Source: Coprenecus sp902388455 (GTDB lineage Bacteria; Bacteroidota; Bacteroidia; Bacteroidales; UBA932). From it: DNA of 64,000 bases. The notes below the pieces were generated by a model. That model was not told the origin of the DNA and made no database searches. It saw nothing but the letters and a program-made list of their open reading frames with translations. Each line of letters starts with the position of its first letter. Position 1 is the first letter of the stretch. The position numbers and the translations under genes were made by a program. Below, in pieces: positions 26,072-34,732 of this stretch. The DNA lies in contig OZ007032.1 in assembly GCA_963931615.1 (NCBI GenBank), positions 744,001-808,000 of the forward strand, given 5' to 3'.

Positions 26072-27535
26072 TCAATCTTTATAGGAAGCTGAGGGGATCT
26101 GTCCTCTCAGCTTTTTTGTTTTTATCACGAAGAATGTGAACAGGCCCAGGGCTGCGGCGACTCCTGTGATGTAGCTTACGGTAGAGGGCAGGGAGAGTCC
26201 TCCTACATTGTAAGGGGCTATCATGAAGTAGCATACGCAGATGAAGGTCAGGAAGGTGGCGGGCAGGGACATCATCAGGTGGCTGCGGCCGTTGCGGACG
26301 AGGTAGGCCGCTGCGGTCCATGTCACTACGGTCGCCAGCACCTGGTTGCCGATACCCACGTATTTCCAGATGGTGGAGAAGTCCACCTTGCAGAGGATAA
26401 ATGCCACTACGAATATAGGCACTGCTATGATAAGGCGGTTGCGTATGGGCTTCTGGTTGAATTTCAGGGCGTCGCCTATCGTGAGACGGAGGCTGCGGAA
26501 GGCTGTGTCGCCGGAGGTGATGGGGCAGACCACCACTCCGAGAATCGCTATTACCGCTCCGACCTGACCCAGCCACGACTGGCAGATCTCGTCGACCATG
26601 ATGGCGGGTGTCTTGCCGGCGTCGGCCGCGGCGTTGAGGCCTTCCGGACCGCCGAAGTAGGCTATGGCGGCTGTGGCCCAGATCATGGCCACTATGCCTT
26701 CGGCTATCATGGCTCCGTAGAATATGGGGCGGCCGTACTTCTCATCGCTCAGGCAGCGGGCCATGATGGGGCTCTGGGTGGAGTGGAAGCCGGAGATGGC
26801 TCCGCAGGAGATGACCACGAAGAGCATGGGGATGAGGATGTTGCTCTCGGGGTTGGTGTGGAAGTTGCGGAAACTGCCGGCGGTCAGCTCCGTGAGGTGT
26901 ATCTCTCCGGAGAAGCCCTTTACCAGCATTGCCCCGGCTATGGCCACGGCCATGAAGAGCAGGACGGCGCCGAATATCGGGTAGAGCTTGCCGATGATCT
27001 TGTCCACCGGGAGCAGGGTCGCTATGATGTAGTAGGCGAATACGATGTAGAGCCAGATGCGCTTGTCCCAGCCCGTGAGGGTGTGCAGCAGGTCGGCCGG
27101 ACCGGTGACGAAGGAGACTCCCACGGCGATGAGGATGAAGGCCGAGAAGAAGACCAGGAATTTCTTGACCCCGCTTCCGAGGTATTTGCCCACCATGTCC
27201 GGCAGGCTCATGCCGTCGTTGCGCACCGAGAGCATGCCTGAGAAGAAGTCGTGGGCCGCTCCCATGAAGATGCAGCCGAGGACTATCCAGATGTAGGCCA
27301 CAGGGCCGTATGCCGCGCCGAGGATGGCTCCGAAGATGGGGCCGAGGCCGGCTATATTGAGGAACTGGATGATGAATATCCTCCAGGGCTTCATCTCCTG
27401 GTAGTCCACGCCGTTGGCCAGGCGCTTGGCAGGGGTGGGGCGGTCGGATGAGACCCCGAAGAAGCGTTCTACGAATTTTCCGTAAGTGAAGTAGCCGAGT
27501 ACGAGGGCTGCGAGACAGGCGATAAATGTAATCAT
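26072..27535 (-). CDS. cstA: CstA-family carbon-starvation / pyruvate transporter
   Basis: Predicted 487-residue membrane protein with about 12 helices, the short CstA form. Family marks are RPTPAKRLANGVDYQEM, GLGPIFGAILGAAYGPVAYIWI and CGAISGFHSTQSPIMARCL. Relatives import pyruvate or peptides. Its position beside ackA-ptb-buk fits a role in retrieving or handling fermentation intermediates (inference). The promoter TAAATTTG is at 27570-27577 on the minus strand, divergent from the MATE gene. The C-terminal codons overlap the buk terminator. Confidence 0.9.
   Translation of the reverse strand: MITFIACLAALVLGYFTYGKFVERFFGVSSDRPTPAKRLANGVDYQEMKPWRIFIIQFLNIAGLGPIFGAILGAAYGPVAYIWIVLGCIFMGAAHDFFSGMLSVRNDGMSLPDMVGKYLGSGVKKFLVFFSAFILIAVGVSFVTGPADLLHTLTGWDKRIWLYIVFAYYIIATLLPVDKIIGKLYPIFGAVLLFMAVAIAGAMLVKGFSGEIHLTELTAGSFRNFHTNPESNILIPMLFVVISCGAISGFHSTQSPIMARCLSDEKYGRPIFYGAMIAEGIVAMIWATAAIAYFGGPEGLNAAADAGKTPAIMVDEICQSWLGQVGAVIAILGVVVCPITSGDTAFRSLRLTIGDALKFNQKPIRNRLIIAVPIFVVAFILCKVDFSTIWKYVGIGNQVLATVVTWTAAAYLVRNGRSHLMMSLPATFLTFICVCYFMIAPYNVGGLSLPSTVSYITGVAAALGLFTFFVIKTKKLRGQIPSASYKD
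26086..26117 (+). terminator. buk terminator embedded in cstA coding sequence
   Basis: A 12-bp stem with one G-T pair (26086-26097 and 26102-26113), 4-nt loop, then T-rich sequence. The same bases encode the last codons of cstA on the other strand (KLRGQIPSASYKD). Confidence 0.8.
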
Positions 27536-27569
27536 CGGTTCGAGGTTTTGCGGGTTAAAAATCGAGGTG

Positions 27570-27577
27570 CAAATTTA
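27570..27577 (-). promoter_or_regulatory. cstA promoter -7 element
   Basis: TAAATTTG on the minus strand, 34 nt upstream of the cstA ATG. Confidence 0.55.
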
Positions 27578-27612
27578 TGACTTTCTTCCGGAAAATGTTA
27601 GCAGGATTTGTG

Positions 27613-27620
27613 TAATTTTG
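27613..27620 (+). promoter_or_regulatory. MATE promoter -7 element
   Basis: TAATTTTG followed by CGGC and the ATG at 27625: a 4-nt spacer, so leaderless. Confidence 0.6.
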
Positions 27621-27624
27621 CGGC

Positions 27625-28983
27625 ATGAATGCAAGAGTTCCTACCGAGCTGGGGACTGAGAGAATCCCCAAACTTCTGAAACAGTACGCTATCCCGGCGA
27701 TCATCGCCATGACCGCCTCCTCGCTCTACAATATGGTCGACGCTATCTTCATCGGCCACGGCGTAGGGCCATACGCCATCTCCGGACTGGCCCTTACCTT
27801 CCCTTTCATGAACCTGGCCGCCGCCTTCGGCACACTCGTCGGAGTCGGAGCCTCGACCATGGCCTCGATGCTGCTGGGCCAGAAGAACTACGACATCGCC
27901 AAGAAGGTGCTTGGCAACGTGGTGGTCCTCAATTTTATAATAGGTCTGCTCTTTACTATAGTGGCCCTGGCCTTCCTCGACCCGATACTCTATTTCTTCG
28001 GGGCGAGCGAGAACACCATAACCTATGCCCGCGAGTACATGGAGATAATCCTTGCGGGCAACGTGATCACCCACATCTATTTCGGACTCAACTCCCTGCT
28101 CCGCTCCGCCGGCCATCCCAAGAAGGCCATGTCGGCGACCATCATGACGGTGCTGCTCAACGCTGCCCTCGACCCCCTGTTCATCTTTACCTTCGACATG
28201 GGCATCCGAGGCGCGGCCGTGGCCACCATCCTGGCCCAGATAGTAGCGCTGATACTGGTGGTCTACTGGTTCTGCGACAAGCGGGAGCTGATACACTTCG
28301 AGAAGGGTATCTTCAGGCTGGACCGCAGGATCGTCAAGGACTCGATAGTCATTGGCCTGGCCCCCTTCCTGATGAACTTTGTGGCCTGTTTCGTGGTCAT
28401 CATCATCAACATGAGGCTCAAGACCTACGGAGGTGATCTGGCCATCGGGGCCTACGGCATCGTTAACCGTATCTCCTTCGTCTTTATCATGATAGTCTCC
28501 GGACTGACCCAGGGCATGCAGCCCATCGCCGGCTACAACTACGGTGCGCGGCAGATGTCCCGTGTCTACGAGGTGCTGAAGAAGACCCTGCTGTACGGTA
28601 CGGTGGTGCTGACCGCCGGATTCCTGATAGGCGAGCTCTGCCCCGGACTGGTGGTGTCCATCTTTACAGACGACCCGGAGCTGAAGGAGAAGTCGATAAA
28701 GGGTATGCGCCTGGTGGTCGGCATGTTCCCGCTGGTGTCCCTGTCGATGGTCATCGGCAACTTCTTCCAGAGTATCGGCAAGCCCCGTCAGGCCATCTTC
28801 CTGTCCCTGTCCCGCCAGCTTATCTTCCTGATACCCTCTCTGTGGATACTTCCCCTGTTCTTCGACATAGCCGGAGTGTGGGTCAGCTTTATGGTGTCTG
28901 ACTTCCTGGCCAGTGTCGTAGGTGTCGCATTATTGTTGAACTTCATTAAGAAAAACCGTGTTCATGAGCAGTTACAGTCATAA
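27625..28983 (+). CDS. MATE family efflux transporter
   Basis: Predicted 452 residues, 12 helices in two pseudo-repeats. Typical segments are YAIPAIIAMTASSLYNMVDA, GVGASTMASMLLGQKN and SGLTQGMQPIAGYNYGA. Exports organic cations or drugs using Na+ or H+. The exact substrate cannot be told. The next gene overlaps its 3' end by 20 bases. Confidence 0.92.
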   Translation: MNARVPTELGTERIPKLLKQYAIPAIIAMTASSLYNMVDAIFIGHGVGPYAISGLALTFPFMNLAAAFGTLVGVGASTMASMLLGQKNYDIAKKVLGNVVVLNFIIGLLFTIVALAFLDPILYFFGASENTITYAREYMEIILAGNVITHIYFGLNSLLRSAGHPKKAMSATIMTVLLNAALDPLFIFTFDMGIRGAAVATILAQIVALILVVYWFCDKRELIHFEKGIFRLDRRIVKDSIVIGLAPFLMNFVACFVVIIINMRLKTYGGDLAIGAYGIVNRISFVFIMIVSGLTQGMQPIAGYNYGARQMSRVYEVLKKTLLYGTVVLTAGFLIGELCPGLVVSIFTDDPELKEKSIKGMRLVVGMFPLVSLSMVIGNFFQSIGKPRQAIFLSLSRQLIFLIPSLWILPLFFDIAGVWVSFMVSDFLASVVGVALLLNFIKKNRVHEQLQS

Positions 28984-29605
28984 TTTCGCCGTCTGTATAG
29001 GACGTCAGCTCGGCAGCGGCGGCCGCAACGTGGCGCTCGCCATCTCCCGGAAGATGGGGATTGCTTTCTACGACAAGGAGATAATAAATCAGGCCGCAAA
29101 GGACAGCGGACTGGATCCAGAATATTTCGAGAAGGTGGACGAGAAGCCCACCGTTCCCATCCTCGGTGGCTTCGCCGGGGTGCATATCCCGTTCTTCTCG
29201 GGCGGCTACCTAGATACCGAGAGCTATCTGGGCAACAACAATCTCTTCAAGATACAGAGCCGGACAGTCGAGATGCTGGCCGACAAGGGGCCCGGTGTCT
29301 TCGTGGGCCGCTGCGCCGACTACATTCTGCGCGACCGTCCGCGGGTGCTGTCAGTGTTCATCACTGCCACGATGGAAGACCGCATAGAGCGTCTCTCGAA
29401 GTTGCTGTCCATCACCCCCGAGGAGGCCGAGGCCCGGATCAGGGAGTGCGACCGCAAGCGTGCCGAGTACTACAACTATTTTACCTTCAAGAAGTGGGGA
29501 GACTCCTCCTCGTACGACCTGTGCCTGAGCACCTCCCTCTTCGGCGAAGAGGAGACCGCCGACCGCATCGTCGCCATCGTCCGCGACAAGATTCTGACAC
29601 AGTAA
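28964..29605 (+). CDS. Cytidylate kinase-like family protein
   Basis: Predicted 213 residues. The N-terminal P-loop GRQLGSGGRNVALAIS and the central VGRCADYILRDRP, VFITATMEDRIERL, RKRAEYYNYFTFKKWGD match the cytidylate-kinase-like group (distinct from true Cmk). Probably an NMP-type kinase; the substrate is unverified. The ATG at 28964 is used; an in-frame GTG two codons earlier is possible. It overlaps the MATE gene by 20 bp, so it is cotranscribed and ends at a strong terminator. Confidence 0.85.
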   Translation: MSSYSHNFAVCIGRQLGSGGRNVALAISRKMGIAFYDKEIINQAAKDSGLDPEYFEKVDEKPTVPILGGFAGVHIPFFSGGYLDTESYLGNNNLFKIQSRTVEMLADKGPGVFVGRCADYILRDRPRVLSVFITATMEDRIERLSKLLSITPEEAEARIRECDRKRAEYYNYFTFKKWGDSSSYDLCLSTSLFGEEETADRIVAIVRDKILTQ

Positions 29606-29626
29606 GAATCAGTTGCAGGGTACCTG

Positions 29627-29670
29627 GCAGGGGCAGCTTCGACGAGTTTTCGAAGCTGCCCCTGCTTTCC
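29627..29670 (+). terminator. Strong terminator after cytidylate-kinase-like gene
   Basis: Perfect 16-bp stem (29627-29642 with 29650-29665) and 7-nt loop, then CTTTCCTTCC on the plus strand. Confidence 0.75.
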
Positions 29671-29703
29671 TTCCACAATGCGGACTCCCCGATAAATCCT
29701 TTT

Positions 29704-29878
29704 AACGAAATATTATCGGGGAGGTGGCTGTGCTGTTAATAGTTTGATTGGCAGGATGTTGCGTTTTTGAAGCTCTGCCGTAAGGCTTTTCAAATGGCTT
29801 ATGGCAGAGCTTCAAAATCAGAATGCATTTATAATGAGTGACTTAGAAGTGCACCCATCAGCCCTGCAAAATATAGTT
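29704..29878. repeat. 175-bp fold-back element, copy B
   Basis: Aligns without gaps to 2151-2325, about 108 of 175 identical by hand count. The centre is more complete than in copy A: arms from TTTTGAAGCTCTGCC outward-in form a 20-bp stem (with one G-T pair) around 29767-29786 and 29797-29816. The right end keeps the terminal repeat (29857-29878), while the left terminal repeat has drifted. With the terminator at 29627, it fills the 336-bp gap between genes. Confidence 0.72.
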
Positions 29879-29941
29879 GCTGGATGTGGTGAACCGAATG
29901 AACGTAATTGGAACGAGGCGACTTAAGCCTCCCTCAGGTAA

Positions 29942-31399
29942 TCAGTCAAGTACCTGTGCGAAGAACGGATTGCCGGCGGCGATGGCCTCGAAATTCCAGG
30001 GATTGGGATTTGAGGGGTCGTATTTGGGCAGGCAGTCGGGGCACCAGTGGCCGCCGCGGAGGACGGTGTTGGGAGACATCCCGAACTCGTGGCCGAACTG
30101 GCAGCGCCACCGCAGGGGGGTGAAGAGATCGCCCGGGGTCATGGTCTCCGAGAGACATTCTCCGCCGCGGAATCCGGCGGCAGCCCGCATATCCTCGATA
30201 TTCAGTTCCGAAAGCGGCTTGGTCTCGTCGTAGCCGTGGTCCAGGACGACAGCGTCCTCGGGGCGGTCGGAAGGACGGCTCAGGTCTATTTCCTTCCATG
30301 AGGGGATGGCCTTCCATTCTTCGATAGAGCCGAAGTGGGCCTTGATGCGCCCTGTGTCCCCGTGCTTGATCCAGTAGAGGGTGCCTAAGGGGTTGCTGAC
30401 GGCCACATGCCGCATGAACGCCTTGATAGCGAAGGCCGGAGCTATGGGGGCGAGGGAGAAATACCAGGGCAGCTGCCGTTTCATCTGCCGGAAATATTCT
30501 TCCGCCGTGATACCTTCCCTGAAATGCAGGTATTCTTCCAGCCGGTCGGCATCGAGATACCATTCGCCGTGAAAGTTCTTTGTGGCAAACCAGTTGGCAC
30601 CGAAGACCTTCTCTACGGGAGGACAGCCCATGCCCCGCAGGAGCATCGACTCGAACTCGTAGTTGGTCAGACGGAACGGGGATCCGCTGCTGAGGTTGTA
30701 GAAGCCTCTCCAGAACTCTTCCGGGACACCGTCCTCGCAGACATTGGCGCAGACCCGGCCGGAGTCCTCGAGGGTGCTCCATTCCAGCACTCCGCGCAGG
30801 GGAACGTGACAGGCTATCGGGTCGTTGGCCTTCTTGAGCAGGTCGGGGTAGAGCATGCCGGTCTGGCGGATGGATACCCAGCGCTTCAGTCCCGATTCGG
30901 CGAAGACCAGCTCTGCCAGGCATTTGGATACAGAGTACCAGTCGTAGACGCTGGTGTAGATGGGATCGCCGCAGCGGCCCCAGTGCCTGGGCGGCAGGTG
31001 ATTGCCCACCTGGGCCACCGAACCGATGTACACCGCTCCTATATCGTCCGGGCGGGGCTGGGCCTTGATGGCCCGGATGACGTTCTGCGCGCCCTGGACA
31101 TTGACCTTAAGGGTACGCTCCGGATACATGTCCGCAGCCGGTGATACCATGCCGCCGATGTGCAGGACGTAGTCCGCTCCCGTGACACCCTTGAGCACCG
31201 CCTCATAATCCGTGAGGTCGCCCCAGATGATGCGGACGGAGGGATTGTTCTGATATTGTCCTAACTTCTTGATATTCTTTTTACTGTGCCTTGCCAGAAG
31301 GACTATGTCGAATCTGTCGGAGCGCCTCAGCAGTTCCCTGAATGCGGCGCCTCCCATATTGCCGGTGGCGCCGGTGATGAATACTGTTTTCTTTTTCAT
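29942..31399 (-). CDS. NAD-dependent epimerase/dehydratase (SDR) with C-terminal zinc-ribbon-like tail
   Basis: Predicted 485 residues. An extended SDR starts with the nucleotide-binding GATGNMGG and has the YSVSK catalytic pair. The C-terminal 80 residues are unusual for SDRs and contain WRCQFGHEFGMSPNTVL and RGGHWCPDCL, a Cys-x3-His / Cys-x2-Cys pattern like the treble-clef zinc-ribbon found in some nuclease-associated proteins. The substrate is unknown. It begins 9 nt after the FKBP gene's stop, so it is probably the last gene of the nrnA-led run. Confidence 0.75.
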   Translation of the reverse strand: MKKKTVFITGATGNMGGAAFRELLRRSDRFDIVLLARHSKKNIKKLGQYQNNPSVRIIWGDLTDYEAVLKGVTGADYVLHIGGMVSPAADMYPERTLKVNVQGAQNVIRAIKAQPRPDDIGAVYIGSVAQVGNHLPPRHWGRCGDPIYTSVYDWYSVSKCLAELVFAESGLKRWVSIRQTGMLYPDLLKKANDPIACHVPLRGVLEWSTLEDSGRVCANVCEDGVPEEFWRGFYNLSSGSPFRLTNYEFESMLLRGMGCPPVEKVFGANWFATKNFHGEWYLDADRLEEYLHFREGITAEEYFRQMKRQLPWYFSLAPIAPAFAIKAFMRHVAVSNPLGTLYWIKHGDTGRIKAHFGSIEEWKAIPSWKEIDLSRPSDRPEDAVVLDHGYDETKPLSELNIEDMRAAAGFRGGECLSETMTPGDLFTPLRWRCQFGHEFGMSPNTVLRGGHWCPDCLPKYDPSNPNPWNFEAIAAGNPFFAQVLD

Positions 31400-31408
31400 T
31401 GTACTGTA

Positions 31409-32392
31409 TTATTCATCCTCGTCCTCGGCCTCTTCTACCCAGAGTTCGAAAAACAGTGGTGTGAATCCCGGTATGTTTCCGCTTCCATCGTCCCCGTAGC
31501 CGAGATCAGAGTAGAAGAATGTTACGGCTCTTTCTCCGTAGTTCATTCCGTATAGAGCTTTATTGAAACCGATCACAAAGTCATTTTCGTTCACTGTTTC
31601 GCTGCTGTCATTTTTGTATGTGTATGTCAAGGCTGCATATTCGGCACTGCTGTTGTGTATCCGGTATTTCTTTGCGGTGTCCTCAATGTTGGTGTCGAAC
31701 ACGGTTCCGTTGAGATATTTACCTACATATCTTATGTTAAGCTGGCTGTTGATGTCAGGTATTTCTTTGGAATTATCAATGACGGTGACGTAGTAAAATC
31801 CATAGGAGGTAGAGTCCTTTGCGGCAGGATAATGGGTTGCGGCAAAGTCCGCGAGCTGGTCGAACTGATACTGGTCGATATTGTCAATAACCTCGTGCAG
31901 AGTGATTTCATAGATTTTTGAGGAACCGTCACCTTCTGTAATTTCCATCCCGCTCTCTTCATCAAGCAGGGTTGCAGGAACGATGGCTTTTACGGACCCG
32001 CCTTCACGCATGCCGGTGAGAAGTTCCACGACCCCTGGAGTACTCTCTCTAAGAGACCATATTCTAGGCTCGTAATACCCGCTGTAAGTAAAAGTACCCA
32101 ACTGCTTGGCGATACTGTCTGAAGTGTAGGAGCTGTACGTCCCGTTGAGGTAGGTGATGGCATAGTCTACCCTTACGTAGGATGTGTCCTGTGCATATCT
32201 TCCGGAGCCTTCTTCGGAACAGATGATGTAGAGACCCGAGGCGGTTTGCTGGGCTTCGGGATAGTATTTTTCGACGAAAGCCTTCAAAATACGGTCCTGA
32301 ACTGATTCAGAGGATTCTTCTATCTCGTTTGCGCATGAGACAGCTGTCATTGCCGCAGCTGTCAGTATCAGAATTTTATTCAGTGTATTCAT
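31409..32392 (-). CDS. FKBP-type peptidyl-prolyl isomerase-like lipoprotein (two domains)
   Basis: Predicted 327 residues with a lipoprotein signal (LTAAAMTAVSCANE). Two FKBP-like units follow: SGLYIICSEEGSGRYAQ...VRVDYAITYLNG and the later YGFYYVTVIDNS...LNIRYVGKYLNGTVFDTN, the second closing with ALYGMNYGERAVTFFYSDLGYG. The acidic tail is EEAEDEDE. Likely an outer- or inner-membrane-tethered folding factor in the periplasm. Only parts of the FKBP active site are recognisable, so isomerase activity is not assured. It sits 20 nt after the DUF4827-like gene. Confidence 0.8.
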   Translation of the reverse strand: MNTLNKILILTAAAMTAVSCANEIEESSESVQDRILKAFVEKYYPEAQQTASGLYIICSEEGSGRYAQDTSYVRVDYAITYLNGTYSSYTSDSIAKQLGTFTYSGYYEPRIWSLRESTPGVVELLTGMREGGSVKAIVPATLLDEESGMEITEGDGSSKIYEITLHEVIDNIDQYQFDQLADFAATHYPAAKDSTSYGFYYVTVIDNSKEIPDINSQLNIRYVGKYLNGTVFDTNIEDTAKKYRIHNSSAEYAALTYTYKNDSSETVNENDFVIGFNKALYGMNYGERAVTFFYSDLGYGDDGSGNIPGFTPLFFELWVEEAEDEDE

Positions 32393-32412
32393 TGTCTCAC
32401 TTAAATGTTTTG

Positions 32413-32952
32413 CTATTGTTTTATTACTCTGTCGACCCATATCTCATATGCAAGGGCAGAAAGTTCAGGGATGTTGTAGACGGCCTCGTCGTAGAAACCG
32501 TACTTGGCGGAGAACAGTATGAGGCAATGCTCGCCTTCGCGTACTCCATAAAGGCCGTTGACCAGGCCGCTGATCATGCAGTCTTTGCTAAAGAGTATTT
32601 TTTTAATGGAGTAGTCAGGGTCCGTGATGCTGAAACCGCTCTCGGTGGCTACGTATTCGTTATTGGTGCAGAACAGTTGGGAAGGAGAGGAGGTGAAAAC
32701 GTATCCGGCATAGTAAAAATGCAGTGAGTCTCCGTAAACCAGGGAATCTGTCAATGACAGTACGGTTGAGTCCAGAATGACGCGGTTGGAACCGTTGCGG
32801 TGGACAACCTTGCTGTCGGAGAAATTGTTGGCGATATATGAGTCTATGCTGGCCTCCTGGTCGGCTATTTTCAGTTCCTTGTCTTTGTTGGAACAGGAGG
32901 CAGCGGCAGCTATTGCTGCCAGAATGTAGAGACAGACTGTAATCCGCTTCAT
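32413..32952 (-). CDS. FKBP/DUF4827-like lipoprotein
   Basis: Predicted 179 residues, lipoprotein signal LAAIAAAASCSNKD. The region from YGDSLHFYYAGYVF to GVREGEHCLILFSAKYGF matches the strand pattern of degenerate FKBP domains (DUF4827 in Bacteroides, where it also follows nrnA). Probably a periplasmic folding or accessory factor; catalytic residues are not evident. It overlaps the nrnA stop by 4 bases. Confidence 0.7.
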   Translation of the reverse strand: MKRITVCLYILAAIAAAASCSNKDKELKIADQEASIDSYIANNFSDSKVVHRNGSNRVILDSTVLSLTDSLVYGDSLHFYYAGYVFTSSPSQLFCTNNEYVATESGFSITDPDYSIKKILFSKDCMISGLVNGLYGVREGEHCLILFSAKYGFYDEAVYNIPELSALAYEIWVDRVIKQ

Positions 32953-34001
32953 TTTTCCGGTTTAGTTATTATCTGGTTATTTGTGCTTAGCAAGAATTGT
33001 TCCAAGGAATTCAGAAAATATTCTATCGTTTCACTTATGGGAATGTACAGTCGCCCTCCTGCAGCCCGTTCGTGGCCGCCGCCGTTAAAGTATGCATTGG
33101 ACAATGCATTGACAGAAACCTGTCCTTTGGAGCGCAGGGATACCCTTACGTAATCCGGTGTTTCGCTGAATAGGGCTGACACTTCTACATCCCTTATCAT
33201 AAGAGGTAGGTTAACAAGGCCTTCAGAATCTCCATCAGCGAAATGAAACCGTTCCCTGTCATTCATGGTGAGAATCATGGTAGATGCATGGAGACGGGAG
33301 TCTATCGACATGGAGTTGCTCAGCAGGTGTCCCGTCAAGCGCATTCTGGATTCTGAATAGCGCTTGAATATTAGATTGTTAATGGTGTCGAAGTCTACTC
33401 CAGCCCGCAGCATGTCCGCAGCGATACAGAAAGTGTCCGGAGTGATGGAGTTATTGAAATTGTTGGTGTCGGTAAGGATTCCGGTCGTGAGGGCAGTGAG
33501 CGCTTCGATGGGAATCCGTGACGGCTCTGATGCTACCGAACTGAAACACATAAGTGTCCTGTACAGCAGTTCGCATGTGGATGATGCGGCGGGATCGGAT
33601 ATGACCAGGTCAAACACTTGCCGCTCAGGATTGGGGTGATGGTCGATGAGTACTTTCGTGGCAGAAGATCCGGATAGTTCATCGGCTAACCATTCTGTAC
33701 GTTCCAATTTGTTGAAATCCAGGCATATAATTAGCCCGGCTCCGTGGATGGCCGCCTTGGCTCCGGATTTGTCGTCCATGTAGCAGACAATCCGCTTTCC
33801 GGGGTCCAGGAACTCCAGGAACTCTGGCATTCTGGATGGAATGACTATAGTGGCCCTGCAGTTTCTGCTTTCCAGAAAGCAACGCATTCCTACAGAGGAG
33901 CCAATAGCATCTCCGTCAGGGTTGAAATGGCTGATAATGACGATGTTGTCTCTTCTATTCAGCAGCTCTTCGAAATTGTGTGCCAACGGTACAGAAGTCA
34001 T
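32949..34001 (-). CDS. nrnA: DHH-family phosphoesterase, NrnA-like
   Basis: Predicted 350 residues. Metal-binding motifs SHFNPDGDAIGSSVG, LDFNKLER and the DHH triad in IDHHPNP are present, and the DHHA1 domain ends in NGGGHERAAGG. NrnA enzymes degrade short oligoribonucleotides and dephosphorylate pAp. First gene of a minus-strand run with two FKBP-like lipoproteins and an SDR. Promoter element TAATTTTG at 34023-34030 (minus) is 21 nt before the start. Confidence 0.9.
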   Translation of the reverse strand: MTSVPLAHNFEELLNRRDNIVIISHFNPDGDAIGSSVGMRCFLESRNCRATIVIPSRMPEFLEFLDPGKRIVCYMDDKSGAKAAIHGAGLIICLDFNKLERTEWLADELSGSSATKVLIDHHPNPERQVFDLVISDPAASSTCELLYRTLMCFSSVASEPSRIPIEALTALTTGILTDTNNFNNSITPDTFCIAADMLRAGVDFDTINNLIFKRYSESRMRLTGHLLSNSMSIDSRLHASTMILTMNDRERFHFADGDSEGLVNLPLMIRDVEVSALFSETPDYVRVSLRSKGQVSVNALSNAYFNGGGHERAAGGRLYIPISETIEYFLNSLEQFLLSTNNQIITKPEK

Positions 34002-34022
34002 CTGTGTAAAATTTTATGGCTG

Positions 34023-34069
34023 CAAAATTAAAAATATATTGCAAGTCCTAATTATTATTTTTACTTTTG
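34023..34069. promoter_or_regulatory. Divergent promoters: nrnA (minus) and the 34113 gene (plus)
   Basis: Minus: TAATTTTG at 34023-34030. Plus: TTG at 34039-34041 and TACTTTTG at 34062-34069, 20 bp apart, giving a leader of about 40 nt. Confidence 0.6.
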
Positions 34070-34112
34070 TCGGCATATTTTAACGAACTAATATTAATTA
34101 ACAATACTTAAA

Positions 34113-34727
34113 ATGAAAACAATCTTCAAGGTTTTGACTTACGTAGTCTTTCCTATTGCGATCATCGTTCTGGTGTATCTTAACTATGAAAGTGTCATGG
34201 AACCTGTCCGCTTCCAGAATGAGGTGGAGAGGAGAGAGGCTGTTGCCATCGACAGATTGGTGAGCATCAGAACTCTGCAGGAGGCTTACAAGACAGAGAA
34301 CCGCAGATTCCTTTCCTCAACAGACTCGCTCATTGATTTCTACAAGAACGGTCAGATCACCATTATCCGCCAGATAGGATCTATGGATGACTCTGTGGCA
34401 GTGGCTGAGGGTCGTGTAAGCCGCGACAGTATCAGGATTTTCGTAAGGGATACCCTTCTTAAAGGTAAGGGCAGTGCCATTGATTCCATCAGCTACATTC
34501 CTTTCTCCGGAGGGAAACATATTAATATGGAGTCTGTAGTAAGGAAGGTGTCCGGTATCGAGATTCCCCTTTTCGAGGCAACTATCTCCTATGATGATCT
34601 TCTTGAAGGATTGGACAGGCAGCTGATAGTCAATCTTAAGGCTGAGAAGGAAGATATGAAGCAGTATCCCGGACTGAAGGTCGGAGATATTGAGAATCCT
34701 AACAACAACGCCGGTAACTGGGAATAG
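34113..34727 (+). CDS. Single-pass membrane protein conserved beside DUF3822/rsmD
   Basis: Predicted 204 residues: one N-terminal membrane helix (YVVFPIAIIVLVYL, about 11-24), then a hydrophilic domain outside with a helix (EVERREAVAIDRLVSIRTLQ) and beta-rich remainder. The C-terminus is Asn-rich. No enzymatic motif. In Bacteroidales the same gene sits before DUF3822 and rsmD. Function unknown. Confidence 0.7.
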   Translation: MKTIFKVLTYVVFPIAIIVLVYLNYESVMEPVRFQNEVERREAVAIDRLVSIRTLQEAYKTENRRFLSSTDSLIDFYKNGQITIIRQIGSMDDSVAVAEGRVSRDSIRIFVRDTLLKGKGSAIDSISYIPFSGGKHINMESVVRKVSGIEIPLFEATISYDDLLEGLDRQLIVNLKAEKEDMKQYPGLKVGDIENPNNNAGNWE

Positions 34728-34732
34728 TACAG

